Shown one piece after another: positions 16,998-25,974 of a stretch of 64,000 nucleotides of DNA. Below the pieces are notes generated by a model that was not told the DNA's origin, ran no database searches, and worked only from the letters and a program-made list of their open reading frames with translations. The stretch lies in NCBI RefSeq assembly GCF_000721105.1, contig NZ_JOEV01000025.1:124001-188000 (forward strand), given 5' to 3'. This stretch comes from Streptomyces cellulosae. GTDB taxonomy: Bacteria; Actinomycetota; Actinomycetes; Streptomycetales; Streptomycetaceae. The position numbers were made by a program, and so were the translations under genes. Positions within the stretch are counted from its first letter, which is position 1; each line of letters starts with the position of its first letter.

Positions 16998-18454
16998 GCG
17001 ACGAACTGCACCTGTCCGACCTGCTGATCGACGGCAAGCAGGTCCCCGCCGCCGACGGCCGCTCCTTCACCGTCCTCGACCCGTCGAACGGGAAGGCCAT
17101 CGCTCAGGTGGCGCTGGCCGGCCAGGCGGACGTGGACCAGGCGGTGGCCGCCGCGCGCGCGGCCTTCACCAGTCCCGAGTGGGCAGGGATGCGTGCCGCC
17201 GACCGTGGCCGCATCCTCTACCGGATCGCCGAGGCCATCCGCTACCAGGGCGAACGACTGGCGCGGCTGGAGAGCCAGGACGTCGGCAAGCCACTGAGGC
17301 AGGCCAAGGCCGATGTCGAGGCGGCGGCCCGCTACTTCGAGTTCTACGCGGGCGTCGCCGACAAGCTCGGCGGCTCGACGATCCCGCTGGGCCCCGGCCT
17401 GATCGACTACACCGTCCGTGAGCCGATCGGCGTCTCCGGCCAGATCATCCCGTTCAACTACCCGCTGCAGAACACCGCGCGAGGCTCCGCCCCGGCGCTG
17501 GCCGCGGGCTGCACGGTGGTGCTCAAGCCGTCACCCGAGGCGCCGCTCACCCCGCTGGAGATCGGCAGGATCGCCCTGGAGTGCGGTCTTCCGCCGGGCG
17601 TGCTGAACGTGGTCCCCGGTGACGGCGAGACCGGCGCGGCCCTGGCCGCCCATCCGGGCATCAACCAGGTCACCTTCACCGGCTCGGTGCCCACCGGCAT
17701 CAAGGTCGCCCAGGCCGCCGCCGCCAACGTGGTGCCCTCTGTCACGGAACTCGGAGGCAAGTCGCCGGTCGTCGTCTTCGCCGACGCCGACTTCGACCTG
17801 GCGCTCGGCGCGGTCGCCGCCTCCGCGTTCGGCAACGCCGGACAGACCTGCTCGGCCGGCACCCGGCTGCTGCTCCAGCGGGGCGCCGAGGAGTTCCTGG
17901 ACAAGCTCGTCGCGCACGCGGCGTCCCTGCGCCTCGGCCCGGGTCTCACCGACCCGGACGTCGGCCCGCTCGTCGCCGCACGGCAGCGGGACCGGGTCCT
18001 CGGCTACCTGGACCTGGCGCGGCAGGAGGGCGCCGTGGCACGGGCCGGCGGAGGCGCCCCCTCGGACCCCCAGCTGGCTGACGGCTACTACGTCGAGCCG
18101 ACCGTCCTGACCGGGCTGGACAACGAGGCCCGTTGCGCCCGCGAGGAGATCTTCGGTCCGGTCGTCACCGTCATCGAGTTCGTCGACGCGGCCGAGGCAC
18201 TTCAGATCGCCAACGACAGCCCGTACGGCCTCGCCTCGTATGTGTGGACCCGCGACATCGACCAGGCGATGCGCATGGCCGAGGGCATCCGGGCCGGACA
18301 GGTCTACGTCAACGCCACCGGCGTCGGCACCGGCGTCGAGCTTCCCTTCGGCGGCTACAAGCACAGCGGTTGGGGCCGGGAGAAGGGCCTCGAAGGCCTG
18401 GCCGGCTACCTGCAGACGAAGAACGTCTGCATCGGATTCGGGAACCGGTCATGA
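16994..18454 (+). CDS. NAD(P)-dependent aldehyde dehydrogenase (betaine/aminobutyraldehyde-like)
   Basis: 486 residues. IIPFNYPLQNTARGSAPALAAG, VLKPSPEAPLTPL, FTGSVPTGIKVAQ, TELGGKSPVVV (Glu base) and GNAGQTCSAGTRLL (catalytic Cys) are all present. The C-terminal LPFGGYKHSGWGREKG is seen in betaine-aldehyde and gamma-aminobutyraldehyde dehydrogenases. The ATG overlaps the preceding stop. It would oxidise the aldehyde from the omega-aminotransferase or from either flavin amine oxidase. Confidence 0.9.
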   Translation: MSDELHLSDLLIDGKQVPAADGRSFTVLDPSNGKAIAQVALAGQADVDQAVAAARAAFTSPEWAGMRAADRGRILYRIAEAIRYQGERLARLESQDVGKPLRQAKADVEAAARYFEFYAGVADKLGGSTIPLGPGLIDYTVREPIGVSGQIIPFNYPLQNTARGSAPALAAGCTVVLKPSPEAPLTPLEIGRIALECGLPPGVLNVVPGDGETGAALAAHPGINQVTFTGSVPTGIKVAQAAAANVVPSVTELGGKSPVVVFADADFDLALGAVAASAFGNAGQTCSAGTRLLLQRGAEEFLDKLVAHAASLRLGPGLTDPDVGPLVAARQRDRVLGYLDLARQEGAVARAGGGAPSDPQLADGYYVEPTVLTGLDNEARCAREEIFGPVVTVIEFVDAAEALQIANDSPYGLASYVWTRDIDQAMRMAEGIRAGQVYVNATGVGTGVELPFGGYKHSGWGREKGLEGLAGYLQTKNVCIGFGNRS

Positions 18455-19389
18455 GGTACCGCACGCTCGGCGAGCGCGGCCCGGCCGTCTCGGTCGTCGG
18501 CGTGGGCGGCAACAACTTCGGCGCCCGCCTGGACGAGGAGGGCACGAAGGCCGTCGTCCACGCCGCTCTGGACGCGGGGATCACCCTGTTCGACACCGCC
18601 GACATGTACGGCGGGTCCGGCGAGCGGGGCAGCTCCCGCGGCGACGGCGAACGGCTGCTCGGGGCCGCGCTCAAGGGCAGCCGCGACGACGTGGTGCTGG
18701 CCACCAAGTTCGGCATGGAGATGGGCCGGAAAGCCGACCTGTACGGTCCCCGTGGGGCCCGGGCCTACATCCGGTACGCGGTCGAGGCATCGCTCAGCCG
18801 GCTCGGCACCGACCGGATCGACCTGTACCAGTACCACGAACCGGACGGCATCACGCCGCTGGAGGAGACGGTCGCCGCGCTCCGGGAGCTGGTCGACGAG
18901 GGCAAGATCCGTCACCTCGGCTGCTCCAATCTCCCGGCCGAGCAGCTCACGGACGCCTTCGTCTCCACCCAGGCCCGCTACCACCTGCTCGACCGCGCCG
19001 TGGAGCAGGACCTGATCCCGGCCTGCCTGCGCCACGGTGTCGGCCTGCTGCCGTACTACCCGCTGGCCAACGGCCTGCTCAGCGGCAAGTACCGGCGCGG
19101 CGAGGAGCCCCCGCCCGGCAGCCGCCTGTCGTGGCGGCAGGGCTGGCTCACCGACGCGTCCCTCGACAAGGTCGAGGCGCTCACCGCGTACGGCACCGAA
19201 CGTGGCCTGAGCCTCCTCCAGGTCGCGGTCGGAGCACTGGCGGCCCTGCCCGCCGTCGGCTCCGTCATTTGCGGCGCCATGACCCCCGATCAGGTCGCCT
19301 CCAACGCGGCGGCGGCCGACTGGACCCCGAGCCCGGCCGACCTGGCCGCACTGGACGTGATCGTCGCCCCCGGCGAACGCGTCGTCTGA
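18451..19389 (+). CDS. Aldo/keto reductase
   Basis: 312 residues, TIM-barrel AKR. The catalytic tetrad is visible as Asp and Tyr in LFDTADMYGGSGERG, Lys in LATKFGMEMG and His in YQYHEPDG; the start RYRTLGERGPAVSVVGVGG is typical of the YghZ/AKR11-13 type. ATGA overlap with the aldehyde dehydrogenase. It may reduce an excess aldehyde intermediate or oxidise an alcohol. The direction is not evident. Confidence 0.85.
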   Translation: MRYRTLGERGPAVSVVGVGGNNFGARLDEEGTKAVVHAALDAGITLFDTADMYGGSGERGSSRGDGERLLGAALKGSRDDVVLATKFGMEMGRKADLYGPRGARAYIRYAVEASLSRLGTDRIDLYQYHEPDGITPLEETVAALRELVDEGKIRHLGCSNLPAEQLTDAFVSTQARYHLLDRAVEQDLIPACLRHGVGLLPYYPLANGLLSGKYRRGEEPPPGSRLSWRQGWLTDASLDKVEALTAYGTERGLSLLQVAVGALAALPAVGSVICGAMTPDQVASNAAAADWTPSPADLAALDVIVAPGERVV

Positions 19390-19435
19390 AGCCCCCCACT
19401 CCCTCCGGAATTACGCGAGATCGAGGTTGAACACC

Positions 19436-20101
19436 ATGCGAGAGATCGTCACTTTCGACGCCTATGGAACCCTGGTCGACTTCCAGCTCGGCCCCACCAC
19501 CCTGAAGGTCATCGCCGACCGGCTGGACCTGGACAACCTGGACGTCGACGAGTTCCTCGACGACTTCCGCGTCATGCGCTTCCAGGCCGTCCTTGAGGCC
19601 TACCGCCCCTACCACGAGATCCTGCACTCCAGCCTGCGCAACGCCATGCGCCTGCACGGCCTGGAGTACCGCGAGTCCGACGGCGACGCCCTCGTCGAGG
19701 CCGTCCCCACCTTCGGCCCCTTCCCCGAGGTCCCGGACGCCCTGCGCGCCCTGAAGACCAAGTACGAGATCGCCATCATCTCCAACAGCGACGACAACCT
19801 GATCGCGCGGAACGTCGAGAACATCGGCGTCGAGTTCGACCACGTCATCACCGCCCAGCAGGCCGGCGCCTACAAGCCGGACCGGCAGACCTTCGAGCAC
19901 GCCTTCAAGACGATGGGCGTCGAGCCGTCCCAGGTCATCCACACCGCCCAGGGCTGGGAGTACGACCACATCCCCACCCGCGACCTCGGCCTCAAGCGCC
20001 GGGTGTGGATCAACCGCTACGGCCGCCCCGGCAGCGCCGACTACCAGCCCTACGACGAGCTGCCCGACCTGTCGGGCCTGCCGAAGCTGCTCGGCTGCTG
20101 A
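19436..20101 (+). CDS. HAD hydrolase, L-2-haloacid dehalogenase (type II)-like
   Basis: 221 residues. HAD motif I TFDAYGTLVDF with nucleophilic Asp, motif II IISNSDDN, motif III Lys in GAYKPDRQTFEHAF. The motif that in authentic dehalogenases reads SSNAWD is TAQGWEYDHIP here, and the active-site Tyr position near the Lys is Phe, so true dehalogenation is doubtful. GAGG lies nine bases before the ATG at 19436. An in-frame TTG at 19427 is less likely. Its conserved place between amine oxidase and aldehyde genes suggests a step on an amine-derived intermediate, but none can be named. Confidence 0.78.
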   Translation: MREIVTFDAYGTLVDFQLGPTTLKVIADRLDLDNLDVDEFLDDFRVMRFQAVLEAYRPYHEILHSSLRNAMRLHGLEYRESDGDALVEAVPTFGPFPEVPDALRALKTKYEIAIISNSDDNLIARNVENIGVEFDHVITAQQAGAYKPDRQTFEHAFKTMGVEPSQVIHTAQGWEYDHIPTRDLGLKRRVWINRYGRPGSADYQPYDELPDLSGLPKLLGC

Positions 20102-20147
20102 CCGGCGGCGCAACGGAAACAGACCGAGAACACAGAGGACGCACGCC

Positions 20148-21431
20148 ATGAAGCAGATCCCCTACTGGCTGGACACAGCCCCCGCCTTCCCCGACCGTTC
20201 CGGAAAGGACCTGCCCGACGAGGCGGACGTGGTGGTGATCGGCGGCGGTCTCACCGGCCTGTCCACCGCCTACCACGCCGCCCGTAAGGGCGCCCGGGTC
20301 GTCCTGGTCGAGAAGGACAAGGTGGGCTCGGGCGCCTCCGGGCGCAACGGCAGCATGTGCACCCAGGGCGTCACCATCAGCCCGGCCGAGGCGCGCAAGC
20401 GCTTCGGGCAGGAGCGGGCCCGTGAGCTGTACGACGCCTTCCGCGAGGCGGTCGACGTCGTCGAGGGGCTCACGCGCACCGAGAACATCGACTGCGACTT
20501 CAACCGCTCCGGGCGCCTCGGCGCGGTCTGCAAGCCCGGGCACTTCGACGGCCTGCGGGACAAGCAGCGCGACCTGGCCGACAACTTCGGCCACGAGACG
20601 ATCGTCCTGAGCAAGAGCGAACTGCGGGCCGAGCTCGGCACGGACTACTACCACGGTGCCCTGCTCGACCCGCTCAGCGCGGGCCTGCACGTGGGCAAGT
20701 TCGTCGGCGGCCTGGCAGACGCCGCCGAGCGTGCCGGCGCCGAGATCCACGAGCGCAACGCCGCCACCGGCCTCACCCGCCTCCCCGGCGGCGGCTTCCT
20801 GGTGGAGACCATGAACGGCACCATCCGTGCCAAGCAGGTCATGGCGGCGACGGACGCCTACACCGACAAGTCGATGCCGTGGTTCCGCAAGCGGCTGATC
20901 AACGTCGGCAGCTTCATCATCGTCACCGAGCCGCTGGGGGAGGCACGCGCCAAGGAGCTCATTCCCAACGGCCGCCTGCTGGTCGCCCACAAGAACGTCG
21001 GCCACTACGTCCGCCTCACCCCCGACAACCGCCTCGCCTTCGGCGGCCGGGCCCGCTTCGCCCCCTCCAACCCGGCCTCCGACATCAAGAGCGGCGACAT
21101 CCTCAAGCGGGAGATGACCGAGATCTTCCCGCAGCTCGCCGGGGTGCGGATCGACTACGTGTGGGGTGGCATGGTCGGCTTCTCCTGGGACCGCATCCCG
21201 CACGCGGGCGAGGTCGACGGCCTGTACTACTCCATGGGTTACTGCGGTCATGGCGTCCAGATGGCCACCTACATGGGCCGCGCGGTCGCCGACATGATCG
21301 ACGGCAGACCGGAGGCCAACCCGCTGCGCGGCTTCGGCTTCCCGAAGGTCCCCGTCCCCTTCTACAACGGCACGCCCTGGTTCCTGCCGTTCGGCGGCGC
21401 CTACTACAAGGTGAAGGACCGCCTGCGCTGA
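20148..21431 (+). CDS. FAD-dependent amine oxidoreductase, PuuB-like
   Basis: 427 residues, DAO fold. The Rossmann motif DVVVIGGGLTGLSTAYHAARKGARVVLVE is followed by GSGASGRNGSMCTQG, a signature of gamma-glutamylputrescine oxidoreductase and related enzymes. The C-terminal MGYCGHGVQMATYMGRAVADMI closes the FAD site. Last gene of the long run and followed by a hairpin terminator. PuuB oxidises a gamma-glutamylated diamine; no glutamylputrescine synthetase is present here, so the substrate may instead be a free or acylated amine delivered by the importer. Confidence 0.86.
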   Translation: MKQIPYWLDTAPAFPDRSGKDLPDEADVVVIGGGLTGLSTAYHAARKGARVVLVEKDKVGSGASGRNGSMCTQGVTISPAEARKRFGQERARELYDAFREAVDVVEGLTRTENIDCDFNRSGRLGAVCKPGHFDGLRDKQRDLADNFGHETIVLSKSELRAELGTDYYHGALLDPLSAGLHVGKFVGGLADAAERAGAEIHERNAATGLTRLPGGGFLVETMNGTIRAKQVMAATDAYTDKSMPWFRKRLINVGSFIIVTEPLGEARAKELIPNGRLLVAHKNVGHYVRLTPDNRLAFGGRARFAPSNPASDIKSGDILKREMTEIFPQLAGVRIDYVWGGMVGFSWDRIPHAGEVDGLYYSMGYCGHGVQMATYMGRAVADMIDGRPEANPLRGFGFPKVPVPFYNGTPWFLPFGGAYYKVKDRLR

Positions 21432-21458
21432 GGCGACGCCGAAAGCCGTGACGCCGCG

Positions 21459-21492
21459 GGGCCTTCCGCGAGTGCGATGAGGGAAGGCCCCC
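21459..21492 (+). terminator. Hairpin terminator after the catabolic operon
   Basis: GGGGCCTTCC (21459-21468) pairs perfectly with GGAAGGCCCC (21483-21492) across a 14-nt loop, 28 bases after the stop at 21431. No U-run follows, as is common in high-GC actinomycetes. Confidence 0.7.
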
Positions 21493-21535
21493 CGCCGAGT
21501 CGACCATCCGAGTCTGATCCTGCTGGGAACAGCCG

Positions 21536-21850
21536 TCATGAGGCTGCTGGGGAAGGCGGCCTGCTGGGCTCCGGCGACGCGTCCGTCAGGACCGCGAACA
21601 CCGTGCCGACGCCGAACAGCTTGACGGTCAGCGCATCGCCCATCCCGATCGCCGCGAGCGGCACGCACATCAGCGCCGCGGCGCTCACGACCAGCCGGCC
21701 GATGGACCCCAGCCCGGTCGTCGCGGCCTCCATGCTGTCGCCCAACTGGTCGTACTGCTCCCGCATCCGGGACACGTCGAGGGTGTCGCCATGGACCGCC
21801 GACTCGCCAGAACGGCCGTGCCGCGGCGTCGAGCAACCGCTCCCGGGCAG
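21536..21850 (-). pseudogene. C-terminal remnant of an MMPL/RND-type membrane transporter
   Basis: On the minus strand about 80-100 codons read SMEAATTGLGSIGRLVVSAAALM then GDALTVKLFGVGTVFAVLTDA, which resembles the last transmembrane helices of MMPL transporters (usual pattern: ...IKLFGVGLAVAVLLDATVVR). Nothing of the large N-terminal part is present and the tail after LTDA is unrelated Pro/Ser sequence. Probably a decayed gene end displaced by the adjoining efflux unit. Confidence 0.5.
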
Positions 21851-21873
21851 GAAGCGATCCGCACTTGCACCTT

Positions 21874-21915
21874 GGAAACCGATCTGTTTTCATACGTGGA
21901 AACAGATCGGTTTCC
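21874..21915. promoter_or_regulatory. TetR-type operator before the DHA2 exporter
   Basis: GGAAACCGATCTGTTT (21874-21889) is the exact inverse of AAACAGATCGGTTTCC (21900-21915), a 42-bp perfect dyad with a 10-bp spacer. Each arm is itself a near copy of the palindrome AAACCGATCGGTTT found before the tetR gene (23927) and twice before the Fe-S gene (24768-24804). It lies 38 bp before the exporter start. Confidence 0.82.
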
Positions 21916-21953
21916 CATCGACGTGAAGCCCATGGCCAGCAACTAAGGGAAAA

Positions 21954-23453
21954 ATGACTACTGCCATCGACCGCGGGGCGCCCGCCTCCGGGAAGACAGA
22001 CTCGGGCCGTCGCGGCTCACACGCCGTGCGCTGGTGGGTGCTCATCGTGCTGGGCGTGGCACAGCTCATGGTCACGCTCGATGCGACCGTCGTGAACATC
22101 GCACTGCCCGAAGCACAACATGACCTCGGCTTCAGTGACGGCAGCCGGCAGTGGGTCATCACGGGGTATGCCCTGGCGTTCGGCAGCCTGCTGCTGCTCG
22201 GGGGCCGCCTCGGTGACCTGTTCGGCCGACGTACGACCTTCGTGACCGGCCTGATCGGGTTCGCGGCCGCATCCGTCGTCGGCGGCGCGGCCGGCAGCTT
22301 CGACATACTCGTCGCGGCACGCGTGGCCCAGGGCCTCTTCGCCGCGCTGCTCGCGCCCGCGGCGCTCTCACTGCTCAGCGTGACCTTCACCAAGCCGTCC
22401 GAAAGGCCGAAGGCCTTCGGCATCTTCAGTGCGTTGTCCGGTGCGGGTGCCGCGGTCGGACTCCTGCTCGGCGGCATGCTCACCGAATGGGCGTCGTGGC
22501 GCTGGGTGATGTACGTGAACGTCATTTTTGCGGGCGTCGCGCTGGTCGGCGCGTTGCTGTTGCTGGCCAAGCCCGTGGTCACCGAACGACCCAGAATCGA
22601 CATCCCCGGCACCGTCGTGGTGAGCGCGGCACTGTTCGGCATCGTCTACGGGTTCGCGCACGTCGAGTCCACCAGTTGGACCGACCCGGTCGCCCTCGGA
22701 TCCATGATCGCCGGTGTGGTGCTGCTCGCGGTCTTCGCATGGCTGGAGTCCAGGGTCGCGCATCCGCTGCTGCCGCTGCGAGTCGTGCTGGACCGGACCC
22801 GAGGTGGTTCGTTCCTGGCCGTGTTCGTCCTGGGCATGGGGATGTTCTCGATCTTCCTGTTCCTGACCTACTACCTGGAGGCCAGCATCGGCTACTCGCC
22901 GATCGAGGCCGGTTTGTCCTTCCTGCCGATGGTCGGCGGCATCGTCGCCTCGTCGACCACGGTGCCTTCGCTGCTGCTGCCCAAGGTCGGCCCGAAGGCC
23001 GTGGTCAGCGTCAGCTTCCTGGTCTCCGCATCCGGTATGGCCCTGCTGACCCGGCTCACGCTGGACAGTGCCTACGTCGCCCACATCATGCCGGGCATGA
23101 TCCTGCTGGGTCTCGGTATCGGTGGGGTGATGACCACCGCGTTCCAGGGTGCGACCGCAGGCGTGCACCACGAGGATGCGGGCGTCGCCTCGGCGCTGAT
23201 CAACACCAGCCAGCAGGTGGGCGGCTCGATCAGCACGGCGCTGCTGACCACCGTTGCCTCATCGGCCGCGACCGACTACCTGTCCTCGCGCAAGCCCAGC
23301 GCGCTGACCGTGGCGCAGGCTGGGGTCGAGAGCTACACGGCCACCCTGGCGTGGGGCGCCGGAATCTTCGTGGTCGGTGCGGTGCTCACGGCGCTCCTGC
23401 TGCCGAATGCGCCTCTGGCACCGTCGGAGGGCGAACCTGTGATCGCCCACTGA
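21954..23453 (+). CDS. MFS drug exporter, DHA2 family (14 TM, EmrB/QacA-like)
   Basis: 499 residues with about 14 hydrophobic segments. Motif D1/A region: LMVTLDATVVNIALPEAQHDLGF, then GGRLGDLFGRR between TM2 and TM3, and the antiporter motif C region SALSGAGAAVGLLLGG. These mark the proton-driven multidrug exporters of the DHA2 group. The ATG at 21954 follows AAGGGA. It sits directly behind a perfect TetR-type operator and in front of the cognate tetR gene at 23972, so it is very likely repressed until an inducing drug binds TetR. Confidence 0.9.
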   Translation: MTTAIDRGAPASGKTDSGRRGSHAVRWWVLIVLGVAQLMVTLDATVVNIALPEAQHDLGFSDGSRQWVITGYALAFGSLLLLGGRLGDLFGRRTTFVTGLIGFAAASVVGGAAGSFDILVAARVAQGLFAALLAPAALSLLSVTFTKPSERPKAFGIFSALSGAGAAVGLLLGGMLTEWASWRWVMYVNVIFAGVALVGALLLLAKPVVTERPRIDIPGTVVVSAALFGIVYGFAHVESTSWTDPVALGSMIAGVVLLAVFAWLESRVAHPLLPLRVVLDRTRGGSFLAVFVLGMGMFSIFLFLTYYLEASIGYSPIEAGLSFLPMVGGIVASSTTVPSLLLPKVGPKAVVSVSFLVSASGMALLTRLTLDSAYVAHIMPGMILLGLGIGGVMTTAFQGATAGVHHEDAGVASALINTSQQVGGSISTALLTTVASSAATDYLSSRKPSALTVAQAGVESYTATLAWGAGIFVVGAVLTALLLPNAPLAPSEGEPVIAH

Positions 23454-23926
23454 GCATGAATCCACCGTGGTGAGGGATAGCCTGCGCTGATCGGTGCTCT
23501 CAAGGCGCAAGTCAGCGCAGGAAGACAGGAGCATCTCCGAGAGGGCGCCCGCCTCTACCCGCGCGTTCCGCCTTCACCAAACGGATCATCGCCGGTAGAG
23601 GGCACCCACGATGTGGGCTGTAGCTGAACATGCGAGGCCGAGGGACACGCCGGCCGTGGGGGGTGCCACCGAGGGCAGTCACGGCACCGGCAGGCGGGCG
23701 ATGCCGGGCGCGCCCAACGCGGCAAGGAGGGTGAGCACGCCGGCCCTGGAGACCGCGATGGCGGTGCCGACGTCCGGTCGCCACCCCCGTCAAGGCGCCG
23801 CCCGGCTTCTACCGCTTCCTCGTGGTAACGGAGCCCGAGAAGACCGCCGCCCCGGAGCAGCGGGAACCCTCCTCATAGGCCCGCTCGGCCGTGGGCGGCG
23901 CCATGGGTCACCCCGACAAGCACCGT
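23454..23926. other. Intergenic stretch without a supported gene
   Basis: About 470 bp between the exporter and the tetR operator. Open frames exist on both strands but none has a recognisable family, ribosome binding site or consistent third-position bias. A plus-strand stretch ending at about 23878 (FYRFLVVTEPEK...) could be the decayed end of an older gene; this is a guess. Confidence 0.4.
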
Positions 23927-23940
23927 AAACCGATCGGTTT
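23927..23940. promoter_or_regulatory. TetR autoregulatory operator
   Basis: AAACCGATCGGTTT is a perfect 14-bp palindrome 31 bp before the tetR start. The same sequence is present at 24768 and, with one change, at 24791, and forms the half-sites of the exporter operator at 21874-21915. Confidence 0.82.
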
Positions 23941-23971
23941 CACCGGGCCGGAATCGAGTTAACCTCGCAAT

Positions 23972-24541
23972 ATGACCACCGAAGCAAAGTCAAGCTCCCG
24001 ACAGCGGCTGCTGGAGGCAGCGGCCACGCTCACCTACCGAGACGGCGTCAACATCGGCGTCGACGCGCTGTGCAAGGCGGCGGGGGTGTCGAAGCGCTCC
24101 ATGTACAAGCTGTTCGAGAGCAAAGGCGAACTGCTGGCGGCGAGCCTGGAGGAACACGCCTCCGCCTATATGGCGACGCTCCTTCCCGCGGCGGACGACC
24201 ACCGTCCACCTCGCGAGCGGATCCTGCACGTCTTCGAACAGGCGGAATCAGAGGCGAGTGCACCCGACTTCCAGGGCTGCCGGTACCTCGTCGCGCAGAT
24301 CGAGCTCAAAGAGCAGAGCCACCCCGCGAGCCGGGTGGCCCGCCAGGTCAAGGGGATCCTGACAGCCTTCTTCCGCGCCGAAGCCGAACAGGGCGGGGCG
24401 AGCGACCCGGACCTGCTGGCCCGGCAGCTGATCCTGGTCTTCGATGGCGCCAGCGCCCGCGCGGGAATCAGAGCCGAAACACCGACAGGGCTCATCACGC
24501 CTATCGTGACCACCCTGCTCGATGCCGCGGGCATGGGCTGA
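23972..24541 (+). CDS. TetR-family transcriptional regulator
   Basis: 189 residues. N-terminal helix-turn-helix: RQRLLEAAATLTYRDGVNIGVDALCKAAGVSKRSMYKLF in the expected spacing at residues 10-50, then a TetR_C-type ligand domain with the segment APDFQGCRYLVAQIEL. Autoregulation is suggested by the palindrome at 23927. The shared operators make the DHA2 exporter upstream and the Fe-S protein gene downstream its probable regulon. Ligand unknown. Confidence 0.92.
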   Translation: MTTEAKSSSRQRLLEAAATLTYRDGVNIGVDALCKAAGVSKRSMYKLFESKGELLAASLEEHASAYMATLLPAADDHRPPRERILHVFEQAESEASAPDFQGCRYLVAQIELKEQSHPASRVARQVKGILTAFFRAEAEQGGASDPDLLARQLILVFDGASARAGIRAETPTGLITPIVTTLLDAAGMG

Positions 24542-24767
24542 CGCCTCGCGTGACGAGCAGTCGCGGCGACCGATGTGCTCGGCAAGTCGCAGCCGGGCCT
24601 CCGGCGGCCCGAGCAGCTGTCAGCCCCCAGCGGCAGGTGCACGGCCTCACAGACGCCCAGTGGCCGGGACCAACTCGCGGGTCCGAGCTCTGATCGCCTG
24701 GCGAACGATCGCCGACGTCCGCGAGGACTTGATCGACAGCCCGAAGGCCGCACAGGGTTGCGCGCAG

Positions 24768-24804
24768 AAACCGATCGGTTTACGGTGCTGGAACCGATCG
24801 GTTT
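24768..24804. promoter_or_regulatory. Tandem TetR-type operators before the Fe-S protein gene
   Basis: AAACCGATCGGTTT at 24768-24781 and GAACCGATCGGTTT at 24791-24804, centres 23 bp apart, about the same spacing as the two half-sites of the exporter operator (24 bp). They end 46 bp before the start at 24850. The rest of the 308-bp gap 24542-24849 shows no gene. Confidence 0.8.
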
Positions 24805-24849
24805 CTCGCTGTGCGGGAGAGCCGCTGACCCGAACCCCCAGGAGCACGG

Positions 24850-25974
24850 ATGACTGCAGCGCGCGACGCCGAGGGACAACCGCCCAGTCCCCGGCTGCCG
24901 GCGAAGCTGGCCGCCCACCCCTCCGTACAGGCCGTGCTCGCCCGGCGCAGGGCCGGTGACACGGTCGGCCCGCCGGCGGTGATCGACGCGACCTGGCTGC
25001 GCCAGCTGTGTCTGGCCGCCGGTGCGGACGACGCGGCCGCGGTGAGCCTGGACCATCCCGATCTGGCCGGGGAGCGTGAGTACGCGCAGTCGGCGCTGCC
25101 CGGCACCCGCACCCTGATCGCGATGGCGGTCCGGATGAACCGCGACAACTGCCGCTCCCCGGCTCGCAGCGTGGCCAACCAGGAGTTCCACCAGGCCGAC
25201 GAGCAGGCCAACCATGCCGCGCGCAGCGTCACCCGGGCGCTGCAGGATGCCGGGTACCGTGCGCTCAATCCGTCCGTCGGCTTCCCGCAGGAGATGGACC
25301 GCTTCCCCAGGGAGCGGATCTGGGTGGTGGCGCACAAGACGGTCGCGGTGGCCGCCGGGCTCGGCGTGATGGGTCTGCACCGCAACGTCATCCACCCGCG
25401 GTTCGGCAGCTTCGTGCTGCTGGTCACCGTGCTGGTGGACGCGGAGGTGAGCGGGTACGGGCAGGCGCTGGACTACAACCCCTGTATCGACTGCAAGTTG
25501 TGCGTCGCGGCCTGCCCGGTCGGCGCCATCGCCAAGGACGGTGCCTTCGACGCGCTGGCCTGCACCACGCACAACTACCGCGAGTTCATGAGCGGGTTCA
25601 CCGACTGGGCGCAGACCGTGGCCGACAGCGAGGACGCCGCCGACTACCGCTCCAGGGTCACCGATTCCGAGAGCGCCTCCATGTGGCAGAGCCTGAGCTC
25701 GCCCCCCGGCTACAAGTCCGGCTACTGCCTTGCCGTCTGCCCGGCCGGAGAGGACGTCCTGGGCCCGTACCTGGACGACCGCAAGACGTTCATGGACACC
25801 GTGCTCAGGCCGCTCCAGGACAAGAAGGAAACCCTGTACGTCCTGCCGGGCTCCCACGCGCAGGAGTACGCCCGGCGCCGCTTCCCCCACAAGCCCGTCA
25901 AGGAAGTCACCGGCGGCTGGCAGCCCCCGGCGAAACGTTCCACGTCCACCGAACGGGACAAGCACGTGTCATGA
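24850..25974 (+). CDS. 4Fe-4S protein related to epoxyqueuosine reductase (QueG-like)
   Basis: 374 residues. The C-terminal half has a ferredoxin signature CIDCKLCVAACPVGAI near residue 215 and a later isolated pair CLAVCPAGED near 295, like the dicluster region of QueG. The N-terminal part lacks an obvious cobalamin-binding QueG core as far as can be judged by eye, and the length agrees only loosely, so tRNA modification should not be assumed. The tandem TetR operators just upstream link its expression to drug or stress sensing. The next gene start overlaps its stop. Confidence 0.65.
   Translation: MTAARDAEGQPPSPRLPAKLAAHPSVQAVLARRRAGDTVGPPAVIDATWLRQLCLAAGADDAAAVSLDHPDLAGEREYAQSALPGTRTLIAMAVRMNRDNCRSPARSVANQEFHQADEQANHAARSVTRALQDAGYRALNPSVGFPQEMDRFPRERIWVVAHKTVAVAAGLGVMGLHRNVIHPRFGSFVLLVTVLVDAEVSGYGQALDYNPCIDCKLCVAACPVGAIAKDGAFDALACTTHNYREFMSGFTDWAQTVADSEDAADYRSRVTDSESASMWQSLSSPPGYKSGYCLAVCPAGEDVLGPYLDDRKTFMDTVLRPLQDKKETLYVLPGSHAQEYARRRFPHKPVKEVTGGWQPPAKRSTSTERDKHVS

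Noticed and set aside
23512..23793. A 93-codon minus-strand frame between the exporter and tetR
   Set aside because: Arg/Pro/Gly-rich translation, no ribosome binding site and no recognisable family.
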